From contig NZ_MVBD01000002.1 in assembly GCF_002000055.1 (NCBI RefSeq), forward strand, positions 310,001 through 374,000: 64,000 nucleotides of DNA, written 5' to 3'. Below the pieces are notes generated by a model. The model made no database searches and was not told the origin of the DNA. It saw nothing but the letters and a program-made list of their open reading frames with translations. Each line of letters begins with the position of its first letter. The first letter of the stretch is position 1. The position numbers and the translations under genes are program-made. Of this stretch, positions 35,989-43,747 are shown one piece after another. Origin of the DNA: Marinicella sediminis. Lineage in GTDB: Bacteria; Pseudomonadota; Gammaproteobacteria; Xanthomonadales; Marinicellaceae.

Positions 35989-36659
35989 AAGCCATGATAC
36001 TGGCTGCCGGCCGGGGTGAACGCCTCAGACCATTAACGGATCACACACCCAAGCCTTTGGTATCGGTTCGCGGTAAACCATTGTTACAGTACCATCTGGA
36101 ACAATTGGAGACAGCTGGTTTTAACGAACTGGTCATCAATGTTTGCTGGCTTAAAGAACAGATCATCCAATTCATCAATGACTACCAAGCAAAACACAAA
36201 CAACTGAACATTCAGGTCATCGATGAAGGTCAGCATGCGCTGGAGACCGGTGGAGGCATGCTCAATGCCCTGCCCCTGCTCGGCGAACAGCCCTTTCTGG
36301 CCATCAATGCCGATCTGTTTACTGATTTCACATTTGCCAGCTTACCAACCATGGCGACAGATGTTTTGGCCCACCTGGTGCTGGTCGAAAACCCGGCGCA
36401 TAACAACGACGGTGATTTTTCTTTTGACCCACCGAAAGTAAGCAACCCCGGCATTGGTCAACCCACATTGACTTATTCTGGCATTGGTGTATTCCACCCC
36501 CGGCTGTTTTCAACCTGCCAAGCCGGCAACGTTTTCAGCGTCACTCCATTGGTCAGGGCTGCCTGTGATGAAGGACTGATATCCGGACAACTTCACCAGG
36601 GAGCGTGGAATGATGTGGGCAGCCACCAACGGTTGCGTGAATTAAATGCCCAACAGTGA
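35985..36659 (+). CDS. murU: N-acetylmuramate alpha-1-phosphate uridylyltransferase MurU
   Basis: Converts MurNAc-1-phosphate and UTP to UDP-MurNAc. The 224-aa protein has the nucleotidyl-transferase start LAAGRGERLRPLTDHTPKPL (6-25), and INADLFTDF as the metal site. It overlaps amgK by four bases. With AnmK earlier in the window the recycling path is nearly complete; the MurNAc-6-P phosphatase MupP is not here. This path is known to bypass the fosfomycin-sensitive step in Pseudomonas. Confidence 0.95.
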   Translation: MKAMILAAGRGERLRPLTDHTPKPLVSVRGKPLLQYHLEQLETAGFNELVINVCWLKEQIIQFINDYQAKHKQLNIQVIDEGQHALETGGGMLNALPLLGEQPFLAINADLFTDFTFASLPTMATDVLAHLVLVENPAHNNDGDFSFDPPKVSNPGIGQPTLTYSGIGVFHPRLFSTCQAGNVFSVTPLVRAACDEGLISGQLHQGAWNDVGSHQRLRELNAQQ

Positions 36660-36665
36660 TAAAAT
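36657..36665 (+). promoter_or_regulatory. Possible extended -10 promoter for the NhaC antiporter gene
   Basis: TGATAAAAT: an extended -10 whose TGA is also the murU stop codon. There is no good -35. The antiporter starts 33 bases later. Confidence 0.35.
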
Positions 36666-36698
36666 CCTTCCCTTAATCACAACCCTACCCAAAAAATA

Positions 36699-38363
36699 AT
36701 GCATCATATTACGCCAGCAAAATTTTGTATCTCACTGATATTAATGTTTCTTTGTCTTCCATTAATGGCACAGGAATCCGCCACTCAGGACACTGTATCA
36801 TTTGCCGGAACCTGGCTATCTGTGGTACCTCCATTATTGGCCATTGCCATGGCGCTGGCTTTCAAACAGGTCATTCCGGCCTTGTTCATTGGCTTGGTTT
36901 TTGGGGTATGGGTGATAGGCGGTTTGCAGTGGCAAGCTTTATTGATGGCACCGTTGGTGACCCTCGAACAGTACGCCGTGCAATCACTGGCTGATGCCGA
37001 TAATGTCTCCATCATCTTGTTTTCATTCATGATAGGTGGCATGGTGGGCATTACATCACGCAATGGCGGGATGCAAGGCATCGTTAACCTGATCATACGC
37101 TGGGCCAACAGTGTCAGACGCGCTTCTTTGGCCACTGTATCCATGGGCATGAGCATTTTCTTCGATGATTATGCCAACACCCTGGTGGTGGGCAACACCA
37201 TGCGTCCTGTCACGGACAAGATGAAAATATCACGGGAGAAACTGGCTTATTTGGTTGATTCCACTGCAGCTCCAATCGCCTGTCTGGCATTGGTCACAAC
37301 CTGGGTGGGTTTTCAGGTTGGATTGATTGATGATGCCCTGAAAGTTGTGGGCTATGATGAAGCTGGTGGATACTCCGTGTTCCTTGAAACCATTCCATAC
37401 AGTTTTTATCCGATCCTGGCATTACTGATGACCATCATGGTGGCAGGCACCGGCAAAGACTTTGGCCCGATGTTGCAGGCTGAACAACGTGCCCGCTCAG
37501 GTCAGGTTGCTCCAGTGAACGTTGAGCAGCACGATGAGGATGAGATTGAGCCTGTTGAAGGCAAGCCTCAACGGGCCCGGAATGCCATCCTGCCGTTCCT
37601 CACCATGATTCTGGTTGTGTTGACTGGATTATATGTCACTGGCCTGGATCCTGAAGCTGGTCAGCAATCACTGCGCGACATCATTGGCAATGCCAATTCT
37701 TACACTGCCCTGCTGTGGGGCACCATGGCCGGGGTGCTGGTGGCAGCCTTGCTCAGCCTGATACAGGGTATCCTGACCCTGCAACAGGTGGTCAATGCCT
37801 GGCTTAAAGGCATCAAACCCATGGTCCTGGCCATGATTATTCTGGTACTGGCCTGGTCATTATCTGCTGTCAGCAAAGAACTTCAAACCAGTCAATACAT
37901 TTCTTCCCTGATCGCCGATACCCTGCCAGTTCAGTGGCTGCCTGTACTGACCTTCTTCCTGGCTGCCCTCACCGCTTTTGCCACCGGTTCCAGCTGGGGT
38001 GCCATGGGCATCCTGATTCCATTGATTGTACCTATTGGCTGGAACATGATGGATGCCCAAGGCTTACTTGATCCCGCCTATTTCTACATCATTTACATCA
38101 CCATCGCGAGCATTTTGGCCGGTGCTGTCTGGGGAGATCACTGTTCACCCATTTCAGACACCACCATCTTGTCTTCCATGGCATCAGGGTGTGATCACAT
38201 TGAACATGTCAGAACTCAAATGCCATATGCCATCTATGTGGGAGCATTCGCGGTGATTCTGGGCATCATTCCAGCGAGTTTCGGTTTGCCTTGGTGGTTG
38301 TGCTTGAGCGCATCTGCCTTGTTGATGTTTGCCGGGCTGAAATGGCGGGGCCGTGAGGCATGA
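36699..38363 (+). CDS. NhaC-family Na+/H+ antiporter
   Basis: A 554-aa inner-membrane protein with a hydrophobic start that resembles a signal peptide (FCISLILMFLCLPLMAQ) and about 12 further membrane segments. FFDDYANTLVVGNTMRPVTD and STAAPIACLALVTTWVGFQ, and later ATGSSWGAMGILIPL and WGDHCSPISDTTILSS, are highly typical of NhaC-type antiporters, which exchange sodium or other ions or amines for protons. It overlaps the next Nudix gene by four bases. Physiological substrate is not certain. Confidence 0.9.
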   Translation: MHHITPAKFCISLILMFLCLPLMAQESATQDTVSFAGTWLSVVPPLLAIAMALAFKQVIPALFIGLVFGVWVIGGLQWQALLMAPLVTLEQYAVQSLADADNVSIILFSFMIGGMVGITSRNGGMQGIVNLIIRWANSVRRASLATVSMGMSIFFDDYANTLVVGNTMRPVTDKMKISREKLAYLVDSTAAPIACLALVTTWVGFQVGLIDDALKVVGYDEAGGYSVFLETIPYSFYPILALLMTIMVAGTGKDFGPMLQAEQRARSGQVAPVNVEQHDEDEIEPVEGKPQRARNAILPFLTMILVVLTGLYVTGLDPEAGQQSLRDIIGNANSYTALLWGTMAGVLVAALLSLIQGILTLQQVVNAWLKGIKPMVLAMIILVLAWSLSAVSKELQTSQYISSLIADTLPVQWLPVLTFFLAALTAFATGSSWGAMGILIPLIVPIGWNMMDAQGLLDPAYFYIIYITIASILAGAVWGDHCSPISDTTILSSMASGCDHIEHVRTQMPYAIYVGAFAVILGIIPASFGLPWWLCLSASALLMFAGLKWRGREA

Positions 38364-38812
38364 GCAGGGAATGGTTACCCAGGGTCACTGTTGCGGCAGT
38401 GGTAGAAGACAATGGGAAATTTCTCATGGTTGAAGAAGACATCTATGGCAACAACATCATCAATCAGCCGGCCGGTCACCTTGAACCGGGCGAAACCCTG
38501 GTCAATGCGGCCATTCGGGAAACCCTGGAAGAAACCGGCTGGCACATCCGTATTGACCATCTGATTGAATTTTCTCAGTGGACCAGCCCCAACAGTAACA
38601 AACATTATCTGAGGTCATGCTTTGCCGCCACAGCACTCAGTTTCGATCCGCAACAGACCCTCGATGACGGCATCATCAGAGCAGTTTGGATGAGTCGTGA
38701 TGAAGTAGCCAGTCAATTGAATCGATTGCGATCGCCTCTTGTTTTACACCACATAGACCACCATATAAACGGCAAGAAAACGGACATAGATGTGTTCAGC
38801 TATTACGATTAA
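38360..38812 (+). CDS. Nudix hydrolase (NudJ-like)
   Basis: A 150-aa Nudix pyrophosphatase with the full Nudix box from G39 to about W61: GHLEPGE, then RETLEETG (REXXEEXG). The context VTVAAVVEDNGKFLMVEE and PAGHLEPGE with a following ETGW resembles NudJ (YmfB), which acts on thiamine pyrophosphate and nucleotide triphosphates and in E. coli sits next to the tRNA thiolase gene mnmA. The same neighbourhood is kept here: mnmA starts 21 bases later. Confidence 0.9.
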   Translation: MSREWLPRVTVAAVVEDNGKFLMVEEDIYGNNIINQPAGHLEPGETLVNAAIRETLEETGWHIRIDHLIEFSQWTSPNSNKHYLRSCFAATALSFDPQQTLDDGIIRAVWMSRDEVASQLNRLRSPLVLHHIDHHINGKKTDIDVFSYYD

Positions 38813-38833
38813 ACAACAACCATACTCATCACC

Positions 38834-39943
38834 ATGAAAGTCATCACCGGAATGTCAGGAGGCGTTGATTCGTCAGTCAGTGCAGCCCTGCTCAAACAAC
38901 AAGGCCATGAAGTTGAAGGCATGTTCATGAAAAACTGGGAAGAAGATGACACCCAGGAAATTTGTACCGCCGATGAAGACGCCAAAGACGCCCAGGCCGT
39001 TTGTGACAGGTTAGGTATTCGTTTGCATCGCAGAAATTTTGCTACAGAATACTGGGATCATGTATTTGAAGACTTCCTCACTGAGTACAAACTGGGCAGA
39101 ACCCCCAATCCAGATATCTTGTGTAACCGGGAAATCAAGTTCAAGACGTTCCTGGATCATGCCGATGACCTGGGGGCAGATTTAATGGCTACCGGTCATT
39201 ATGTACGCAGAGGAGAAACCAATGGTCGCTTTCAATTGCTGAAAGGGTTGGATCAGAACAAAGATCAGAGTTATTTTTTGTACACCATCAATCAATACCA
39301 ATTATCCCGTTCCCTGTTTCCGGTTGGCGAACTGGAAAAGCCTGAAGTAAGGTCCATCGCGGAGTCGTTGGGTCTGAATGTGTTCGATAAAAAAGATTCA
39401 ACAGGCATCTGTTTCATTGGTGAAAAACAGTTTCAGGATTTTCTGTCTCAGTACCTGCAACCCAACCCCGGAAGCATTGTTACTCCTGATGGTCAGGAAG
39501 TCGGTCAACACAACGGTCTGATGTATTACACCATAGGCCAACGACAAGGTTTGGGTATTGGCGGCGTCAGAGATGCTTTACCAGAACCCTGGTTTGTGTT
39601 GGCCAAAGACCACCACAACAACCGCTTGATTGTCGGACAAAGCAACCATGAACAACTGATCCTGGATAACGAACTGCTGGCCACAGACGTCAGTTGGGTG
39701 GCCGGTGAGGCACCCAACAAAACAGTGCCATGCCAAGCCAAAATCAGATACCGCCAACCCGATCAATCCTGTGAGGTCAGCATCCGCAACGATGGCACAC
39801 TGCAAGTCCGGTTCGATGAACCCCAACGGGCCATCACACCAGGGCAGTCGATTGTGTTTTATGATGGAGACGAGTGCCTAGGTGGCGCCATCATCGACTC
39901 CTCCACCCTGTTAACCCCAACCTGTGAATTAAAAAACCCATGA
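38834..39943 (+). CDS. mnmA: tRNA-specific 2-thiouridylase MnmA
   Basis: Adds sulfur at position 2 of the wobble uridine in tRNA-Lys, -Glu and -Gln. The 369-aa protein has the PP-loop [10 protein letters not shown] (6-15), FMKNWEE, the first active-site cysteine in [12 protein letters not shown] and the second in STGICFIGE. Length is typical. No Shine-Dalgarno is evident. It overlaps hflD by four bases, as in many gammaproteobacteria. Confidence 0.96.
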   Translation: MKVITGMSGGVDSSVSAALLKQQGHEVEGMFMKNWEEDDTQEICTADEDAKDAQAVCDRLGIRLHRRNFATEYWDHVFEDFLTEYKLGRTPNPDILCNREIKFKTFLDHADDLGADLMATGHYVRRGETNGRFQLLKGLDQNKDQSYFLYTINQYQLSRSLFPVGELEKPEVRSIAESLGLNVFDKKDSTGICFIGEKQFQDFLSQYLQPNPGSIVTPDGQEVGQHNGLMYYTIGQRQGLGIGGVRDALPEPWFVLAKDHHNNRLIVGQSNHEQLILDNELLATDVSWVAGEAPNKTVPCQAKIRYRQPDQSCEVSIRNDGTLQVRFDEPQRAITPGQSIVFYDGDECLGGAIIDSSTLLTPTCELKNP

Positions 39944-40548
39944 AAAATCGTACCATTGCTTTAGCCGGTGTTTACCAGGCTGCCGTCATGGCCCACGAGC
40001 TGGCCAACTCCGGAGCCATCAGAGACCAGCGCAGCTGGGAGTGTAGCCTGAAAAGTTTATACAAGATGGACGCCTCTTCCACTGAAGATGTATTCGACAA
40101 CAACATCAACGAGCTGGCATTGGGGCTGAATGCATTGATCAAGTCTTTCAATAAAGACAGTTATTACATCAATGTCATCAAATACACCATCACCTTGCTG
40201 GCTCTGGCCGGAAAGTTACAGCAACGACCGGAAATGATGGACGACATTGCCAAGGGACTCAACGACTCCAAAGTGTTGCAGAACAATGAAGAACCTTTCA
40301 ACCGCGATGTGATCCATAAACTGGCACAAATCTATTCCAAGACCATCAGCCAAATGCAACCCCGGGTAATCGTTGCCGGACAGCCTTTTCACCTGAAAGA
40401 TCCGGCCATCACTGAGAAAATTCGCGCCATCTTACTGGCGGGCATCCGCTCTGCCATGCTGTGGCGACAGTTGGGAGGAACGCAATTACAACTGCTGTTC
40501 AAAAGGAATGGCTATCTCAATGCAGCAAAGCAATTGATCGGTCAGTAA
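39940..40548 (+). CDS. hflD: HflD family protein
   Basis: A 202-aa helical protein at the inner face of the membrane. E. coli HflD binds lambda CII; its normal job is not well known. Identity comes from the [19 protein letters not shown] start, typical of HflD, the length (E. coli 213 aa) and the conserved place directly after mnmA with ATGA overlap. purB often follows in other species but is absent here; the next gene is convergent. Confidence 0.92.
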   Translation: MKNRTIALAGVYQAAVMAHELANSGAIRDQRSWECSLKSLYKMDASSTEDVFDNNINELALGLNALIKSFNKDSYYINVIKYTITLLALAGKLQQRPEMMDDIAKGLNDSKVLQNNEEPFNRDVIHKLAQIYSKTISQMQPRVIVAGQPFHLKDPAITEKIRAILLAGIRSAMLWRQLGGTQLQLLFKRNGYLNAAKQLIGQ

Positions 40549-40604
40549 ACCTGCAGGTCCGGTAACAAGTAAGTCACCGGCTATACAAACAGGTATGACC
40601 GTAT

Positions 40605-41264
40605 TCACTGTTTTGAATCAGTCTCTTTTTGCTGTTCAGGAATTTCGATGTCATCCAGGGTAACCTTACCCTCCGGCACGCCAAATTCATACTCATAGAT
40701 GAAGCCATCAATCTGATTGCGCAGGTTACTACCGGTCACTGAAATACCTGAATTGAGTTCAATACGCAAAAACGGAGGTATGTATCCCTTAAGACTGGTA
40801 CCGGTGAACTTGAGGCTTTTTTTCCAGCTTTCACGTTTGACAAGGGTCGGCAAGGGACCATATGTTTCAGCGAGTTGTGCGCGAAGCTTTTTAGCCATCG
40901 CCAGTTCCTCAGCGGTCAACACAGCTGAAATATTGTCAATCAAGTCTGTGATTTGTTGACTGTTGTCAACCTGTCCAGGGTTCACCAACTGAAACCAGGC
41001 CACTGCCTTTACCAGGTCTTTGTTGTTTAAGTGATAAAAACCCACCATGCTCATGGCCAACTGATTTCCATATGCGGCACTTTTGAGGAATTGGCTGTGC
41101 GCAGCTTCGGCAAAGCCATCCTCGCGATCCTCTACACCTTGAGCAAAATAATACTCATCTGGCCTGATGATTTGACCGTTGTCATCAAAATGAAGTCCAT
41201 ATTCTGCCCGCACAGCTGATGCCAATATCAACAGCAGCAGGATGAAGAGTTGTGGTTTTTTCAT
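40605..41264 (-). CDS. Secreted Sel1/TPR-like protein
   Basis: A 219-aa protein with a signal peptide (MKKPQLFILLLLILASAVRA). Residues 40-100 (FAEAAHSQFLKSAAYGNQLAMSMVG and AVAWFQLVNPGQ) look like Sel1-type helical repeats, which bind other proteins. The second half is beta-rich (FLRIELNSGISVTGSNL) and not recognised. It should be periplasmic. It stands alone, convergent with hflD. No Shine-Dalgarno is visible before the ATG. Function unknown. Confidence 0.75.
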   Translation of the reverse strand: MKKPQLFILLLLILASAVRAEYGLHFDDNGQIIRPDEYYFAQGVEDREDGFAEAAHSQFLKSAAYGNQLAMSMVGFYHLNNKDLVKAVAWFQLVNPGQVDNSQQITDLIDNISAVLTAEELAMAKKLRAQLAETYGPLPTLVKRESWKKSLKFTGTSLKGYIPPFLRIELNSGISVTGSNLRNQIDGFIYEYEFGVPEGKVTLDDIEIPEQQKETDSKQ

Positions 41265-41389
41265 ACAATTGAGTTATATTTCAGATATAAAAGCGTGTCA
41301 ATTATGACGTAAATGGTGTGAATTTTCTGCTGTTTTCAACCACCTTTGTGAGCAATCATCAAAAGCACAACTGTGAAATAGTCAGCAGC

Positions 41390-41419
41390 AAAAAAAAACC
41401 CGGCCATGGCCGGGTTTTT
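41390..41419. terminator. Terminator after the lipase-like gene
   Basis: CCCGGCC-ATG-like perfect palindromic stem (CCCGGCCATGGCCGGG at 41399-41414) with nine A on the left and five T on the right; on the minus strand this is a GC stem followed by a nine-base T tract, 21 bases after the stop of the lipase-like gene. Confidence 0.9.
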
Positions 41420-41439
41420 ATCAACTCAATCAATTGTAA

Positions 41440-43392
41440 TTAACGGGCCGCATTGGCACTCATGCTGCCATTCCTGCTGGAGTCACGGGTTTGTGCCATG
41501 TCTCTCATACCTGTGGTGTGACATTGGCCTGTTTTGTGGCCACGGTTAACCGCACCAGACAATTGACCACGCGATTTTTCAGTGGTACCGTCTTCCGGAT
41601 CTGACAACACCAGGTCAGAAGCAATGTTGCAGTAATCATAACGCCACCATTTGTCTGTAAACGATGTGGTGTAATAATTCACTTTACTGCGGGCCCAGGT
41701 AGGAATGCCAGACAACCAGGCGCTGGCTCCTGACGTGGTCAGGTTGGCGTTGTAGCCGCAACCAACACCGAAGATATCACCAATCAAGGCCAAATTGCCA
41801 GCCAGTGGAGTGCCTTGGTAAGGTGTACCCACAGATTGGATCAAACGCCCTGAACCAGCATCATCCAGACCACTCCAGTAGTAAGTATACAAATGCAAGG
41901 ACGCTGCACCACCCTGCGAATGAGCCACCACGCCAAAAGATGGGAAGTTATCACCATAACTGTCAATCAGTCTGGCAAATTCATCATGGCTGCGGTTCTT
42001 GTTAAAATCTGTAAACTTAACACTGTTGCTGAATTGCGATTGTACGGGTCCCCAGGCATCACCTGAACAGTAGCCATGTACCAGCATCAATTTGCCACCG
42101 GCTTTACTGGCCACTCGTGAACCAGCAGGCCTTTCACCCATCAACATAGACTGGGTCAATTGACCGTCAAAGCCTGATTTAGCATATTCATCAATCTGCG
42201 GTAACATCAACGGCAATTCATCGACAGACAGGACATTGATGTAATGGTCCAGTTCTTCAACCCGAATGTTGCGCAAAGAGAATGTGCCCTTGCTGTTATT
42301 ATGACTCATCAGCCATCGATCATCCAATTGCAGTTTCAATTGACCATCACTCACATCACTGATTGTTGACAACCAGGTTACCGCTGATGACTGACCTTTG
42401 TGCTCATTCCACACTTCAGCAAATACCCGGTATCTGCCATCTTGTCTGGCGGTTTCAATACCGATTCCCAGGTCTATTTTGTTGGGTGCTGAGTAACTGC
42501 CGGCAGCTTCCATTGAAGCCAGATCAAGGTCAGATTCAATGACTGGAATCACATGCTCTGAAGTTCGGTAAAAAGGCTTGCCTTCCGGAGTGATGCCCTG
42601 TGCGATCACCTGAACCTGATAAAGTCCGGGCTGTTCTGCCACAAAGCTGCCGTTGAATTGACCGTCAGTTGGGGATTTGTCCATCAATAAACCGTCATCA
42701 AACATGCTAATTTCACTGAACTGACCATCAGGCATGGTGATTTTCAGGTGGGCATTTTGCATCAACTGTAAATCGTTTTTTACCATGGAGAATTTCTCGT
42801 TGGCCATTTGGGCTTTGCTGTTGATTTGTATCACCTGGCCTACCAAATATCCAGGTGCACTGGTGAACGAAGACAATTGGTAAGGACTGTCACTGCTGAC
42901 CAACAGATAAGCTTCAGATGGCTGACTGTTTTTGTTGTGAGGTGCGGTGATGTTGAACTGGTAACGCCCGCCGGGTAAGTTAGCCAAATCAAACTGGGTG
43001 GCTGGAAATCGCTCACTGGCCATGCCAAAAGTGGTTTCAGTGCGTTGAAAAGGCACATCATTTACTGCACCGCTTTTTTGTGCGCCCACGCCCCGAATAC
43101 TCAATTCCCAATTCTGGCGATCCTGAGCAAACAACAATGCCTTGGGGTTTTCCCCATCAATCAACACATTTTGTTGCCATGCAAAGTTCCCATTTTTTTG
43201 GCTGGCCATGCCAATTTTGAGCATGGCATGTTTGGATAGTATGGCCGTTGACTCAGGGTTTGCTGGTTGCATTAATTCAATTTCTTCAGCAGGTCCTGCC
43301 AGGTGCTTGGCGGCAGGTAATTCAGTTTTGGCCCAGGCGGCCGTAGACAAGATGACAGACGCGGTCACGCCCAAAACGTTTAGTTTATTCAT
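41440..43392 (-). CDS. Large secreted lipase-like alpha/beta hydrolase
   Basis: A 650-aa exported protein. A signal peptide (MNKLNVLGVTASVILSTAAWA) is followed by about 400 residues of beta-rich domains with the look of Ig-like modules (DGLLMDKSPTDGQFNGSF, PGLYQVQVIAQG) and then an alpha/beta hydrolase domain: LMLVHGYCSGDAWG, the nucleophile elbow VVAHSQGG (S492), SDLVLSDPEDG as the acid region and GHKTGQCH as the likely histidine region. The frame is open to 43506, but the signal peptide fixes the ATG at 43390-43392. It is monocistronic with its own promoter and terminator. A lipase or esterase on extracellular lipid or polymer is likely; the substrate is not known. Confidence 0.8.
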   Translation of the reverse strand: MNKLNVLGVTASVILSTAAWAKTELPAAKHLAGPAEEIELMQPANPESTAILSKHAMLKIGMASQKNGNFAWQQNVLIDGENPKALLFAQDRQNWELSIRGVGAQKSGAVNDVPFQRTETTFGMASERFPATQFDLANLPGGRYQFNITAPHNKNSQPSEAYLLVSSDSPYQLSSFTSAPGYLVGQVIQINSKAQMANEKFSMVKNDLQLMQNAHLKITMPDGQFSEISMFDDGLLMDKSPTDGQFNGSFVAEQPGLYQVQVIAQGITPEGKPFYRTSEHVIPVIESDLDLASMEAAGSYSAPNKIDLGIGIETARQDGRYRVFAEVWNEHKGQSSAVTWLSTISDVSDGQLKLQLDDRWLMSHNNSKGTFSLRNIRVEELDHYINVLSVDELPLMLPQIDEYAKSGFDGQLTQSMLMGERPAGSRVASKAGGKLMLVHGYCSGDAWGPVQSQFSNSVKFTDFNKNRSHDEFARLIDSYGDNFPSFGVVAHSQGGAASLHLYTYYWSGLDDAGSGRLIQSVGTPYQGTPLAGNLALIGDIFGVGCGYNANLTTSGASAWLSGIPTWARSKVNYYTTSFTDKWWRYDYCNIASDLVLSDPEDGTTEKSRGQLSGAVNRGHKTGQCHTTGMRDMAQTRDSSRNGSMSANAAR

Positions 43393-43526
43393 TGATAAAT
43401 CCCTCAATTTGTAAAAAAGTAATGATTTGTGATTGTGAAAACGTCCCCACGTCATGTCGCAATGCCTTTTCTCAGTCTGCTGTTTTTTTTTATTTGACTG
43501 ACACATGCAAAAACAAATCGCAAATT

Positions 43527-43555
43527 AAAATAACACAGACAACCTCATATTTCAA
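43527..43555 (-). promoter_or_regulatory. Promoter of the lipase-like gene
   Basis: On the minus strand TTGAAA (43550-43555), 17-base spacer, TATTTT (43527-43532). The leader would be about 128 bases. The -35 box lies inside the palindrome at 43551-43568. Confidence 0.5.
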
Positions 43556-43568
43556 ACGATTGTTTGAA
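43551..43568. promoter_or_regulatory. Palindromic operator candidate (CAAAC-N4-GTTTG)
   Basis: TTCAAAC-GATT-GTTTGAA is a perfect 7-bp inverted repeat. It fits the published Pseudomonas PsrA pattern (C/G)AAAC-N2-4-GTTT(G/C), a TetR-type repressor released by fatty acids. It covers the -35 of the lipase-like gene, the right place for a repressor. Confidence 0.5.
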
Positions 43569-43694
43569 TGGCGGTGATTTTTTTTCTGCATCAGGTTCTG
43601 ACCTATGCAGTCAATCCATGCGGGACAGTATGGAAAATGACCGAAGCTTTACCCTGAAAGCTGAATATTTACCTGCTTTTCAAGCGGCTTCCGG

Positions 43695-43723
43695 TTAACT
43701 TCTCATTGATAGTCAGGTATAAT
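43695..43723 (+). promoter_or_regulatory. Promoter of acnB
   Basis: TTAACT (43695-43700), 17-base spacer, TATAAT (43718-43723). The predicted leader is about 17 bases and carries GGGGTG four bases before the acnB start. Confidence 0.6.
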
Positions 43724-43747
43724 ACTGCGCTTTTTTTGGGGTGCTAA

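Larger units (their letters stand above)
43393..43747. other. 355-base divergent regulatory region between the lipase-like gene and acnB
   Basis: No open frame worth calling. It holds a minus-strand promoter with an overlapping palindrome (43527-43568), a plus-strand promoter for acnB (43695-43723), and an AT-rich stretch with a run of nine T (43483-43491). The part from 43570 to 43690 shows nothing I recognise. Confidence 0.7.

Noticed and set aside
39940-40548. hflD as a sign of a prophage
   Set aside because: The name comes from lambda genetics in E. coli; the gene is a normal chromosomal neighbour of mnmA and no phage genes are around.
40559-40580. CCGGT...ACCGG inverted repeat between hflD and the Sel1-like gene
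   Set aside because: Short stem with a 12-base loop and no T tract on either side; not enough to call a terminator.
43483-43491. Run of nine T upstream of the lipase-like gene
   Set aside because: No GC-rich stem next to it, so it is not an intrinsic terminator; just an AT-rich leader.
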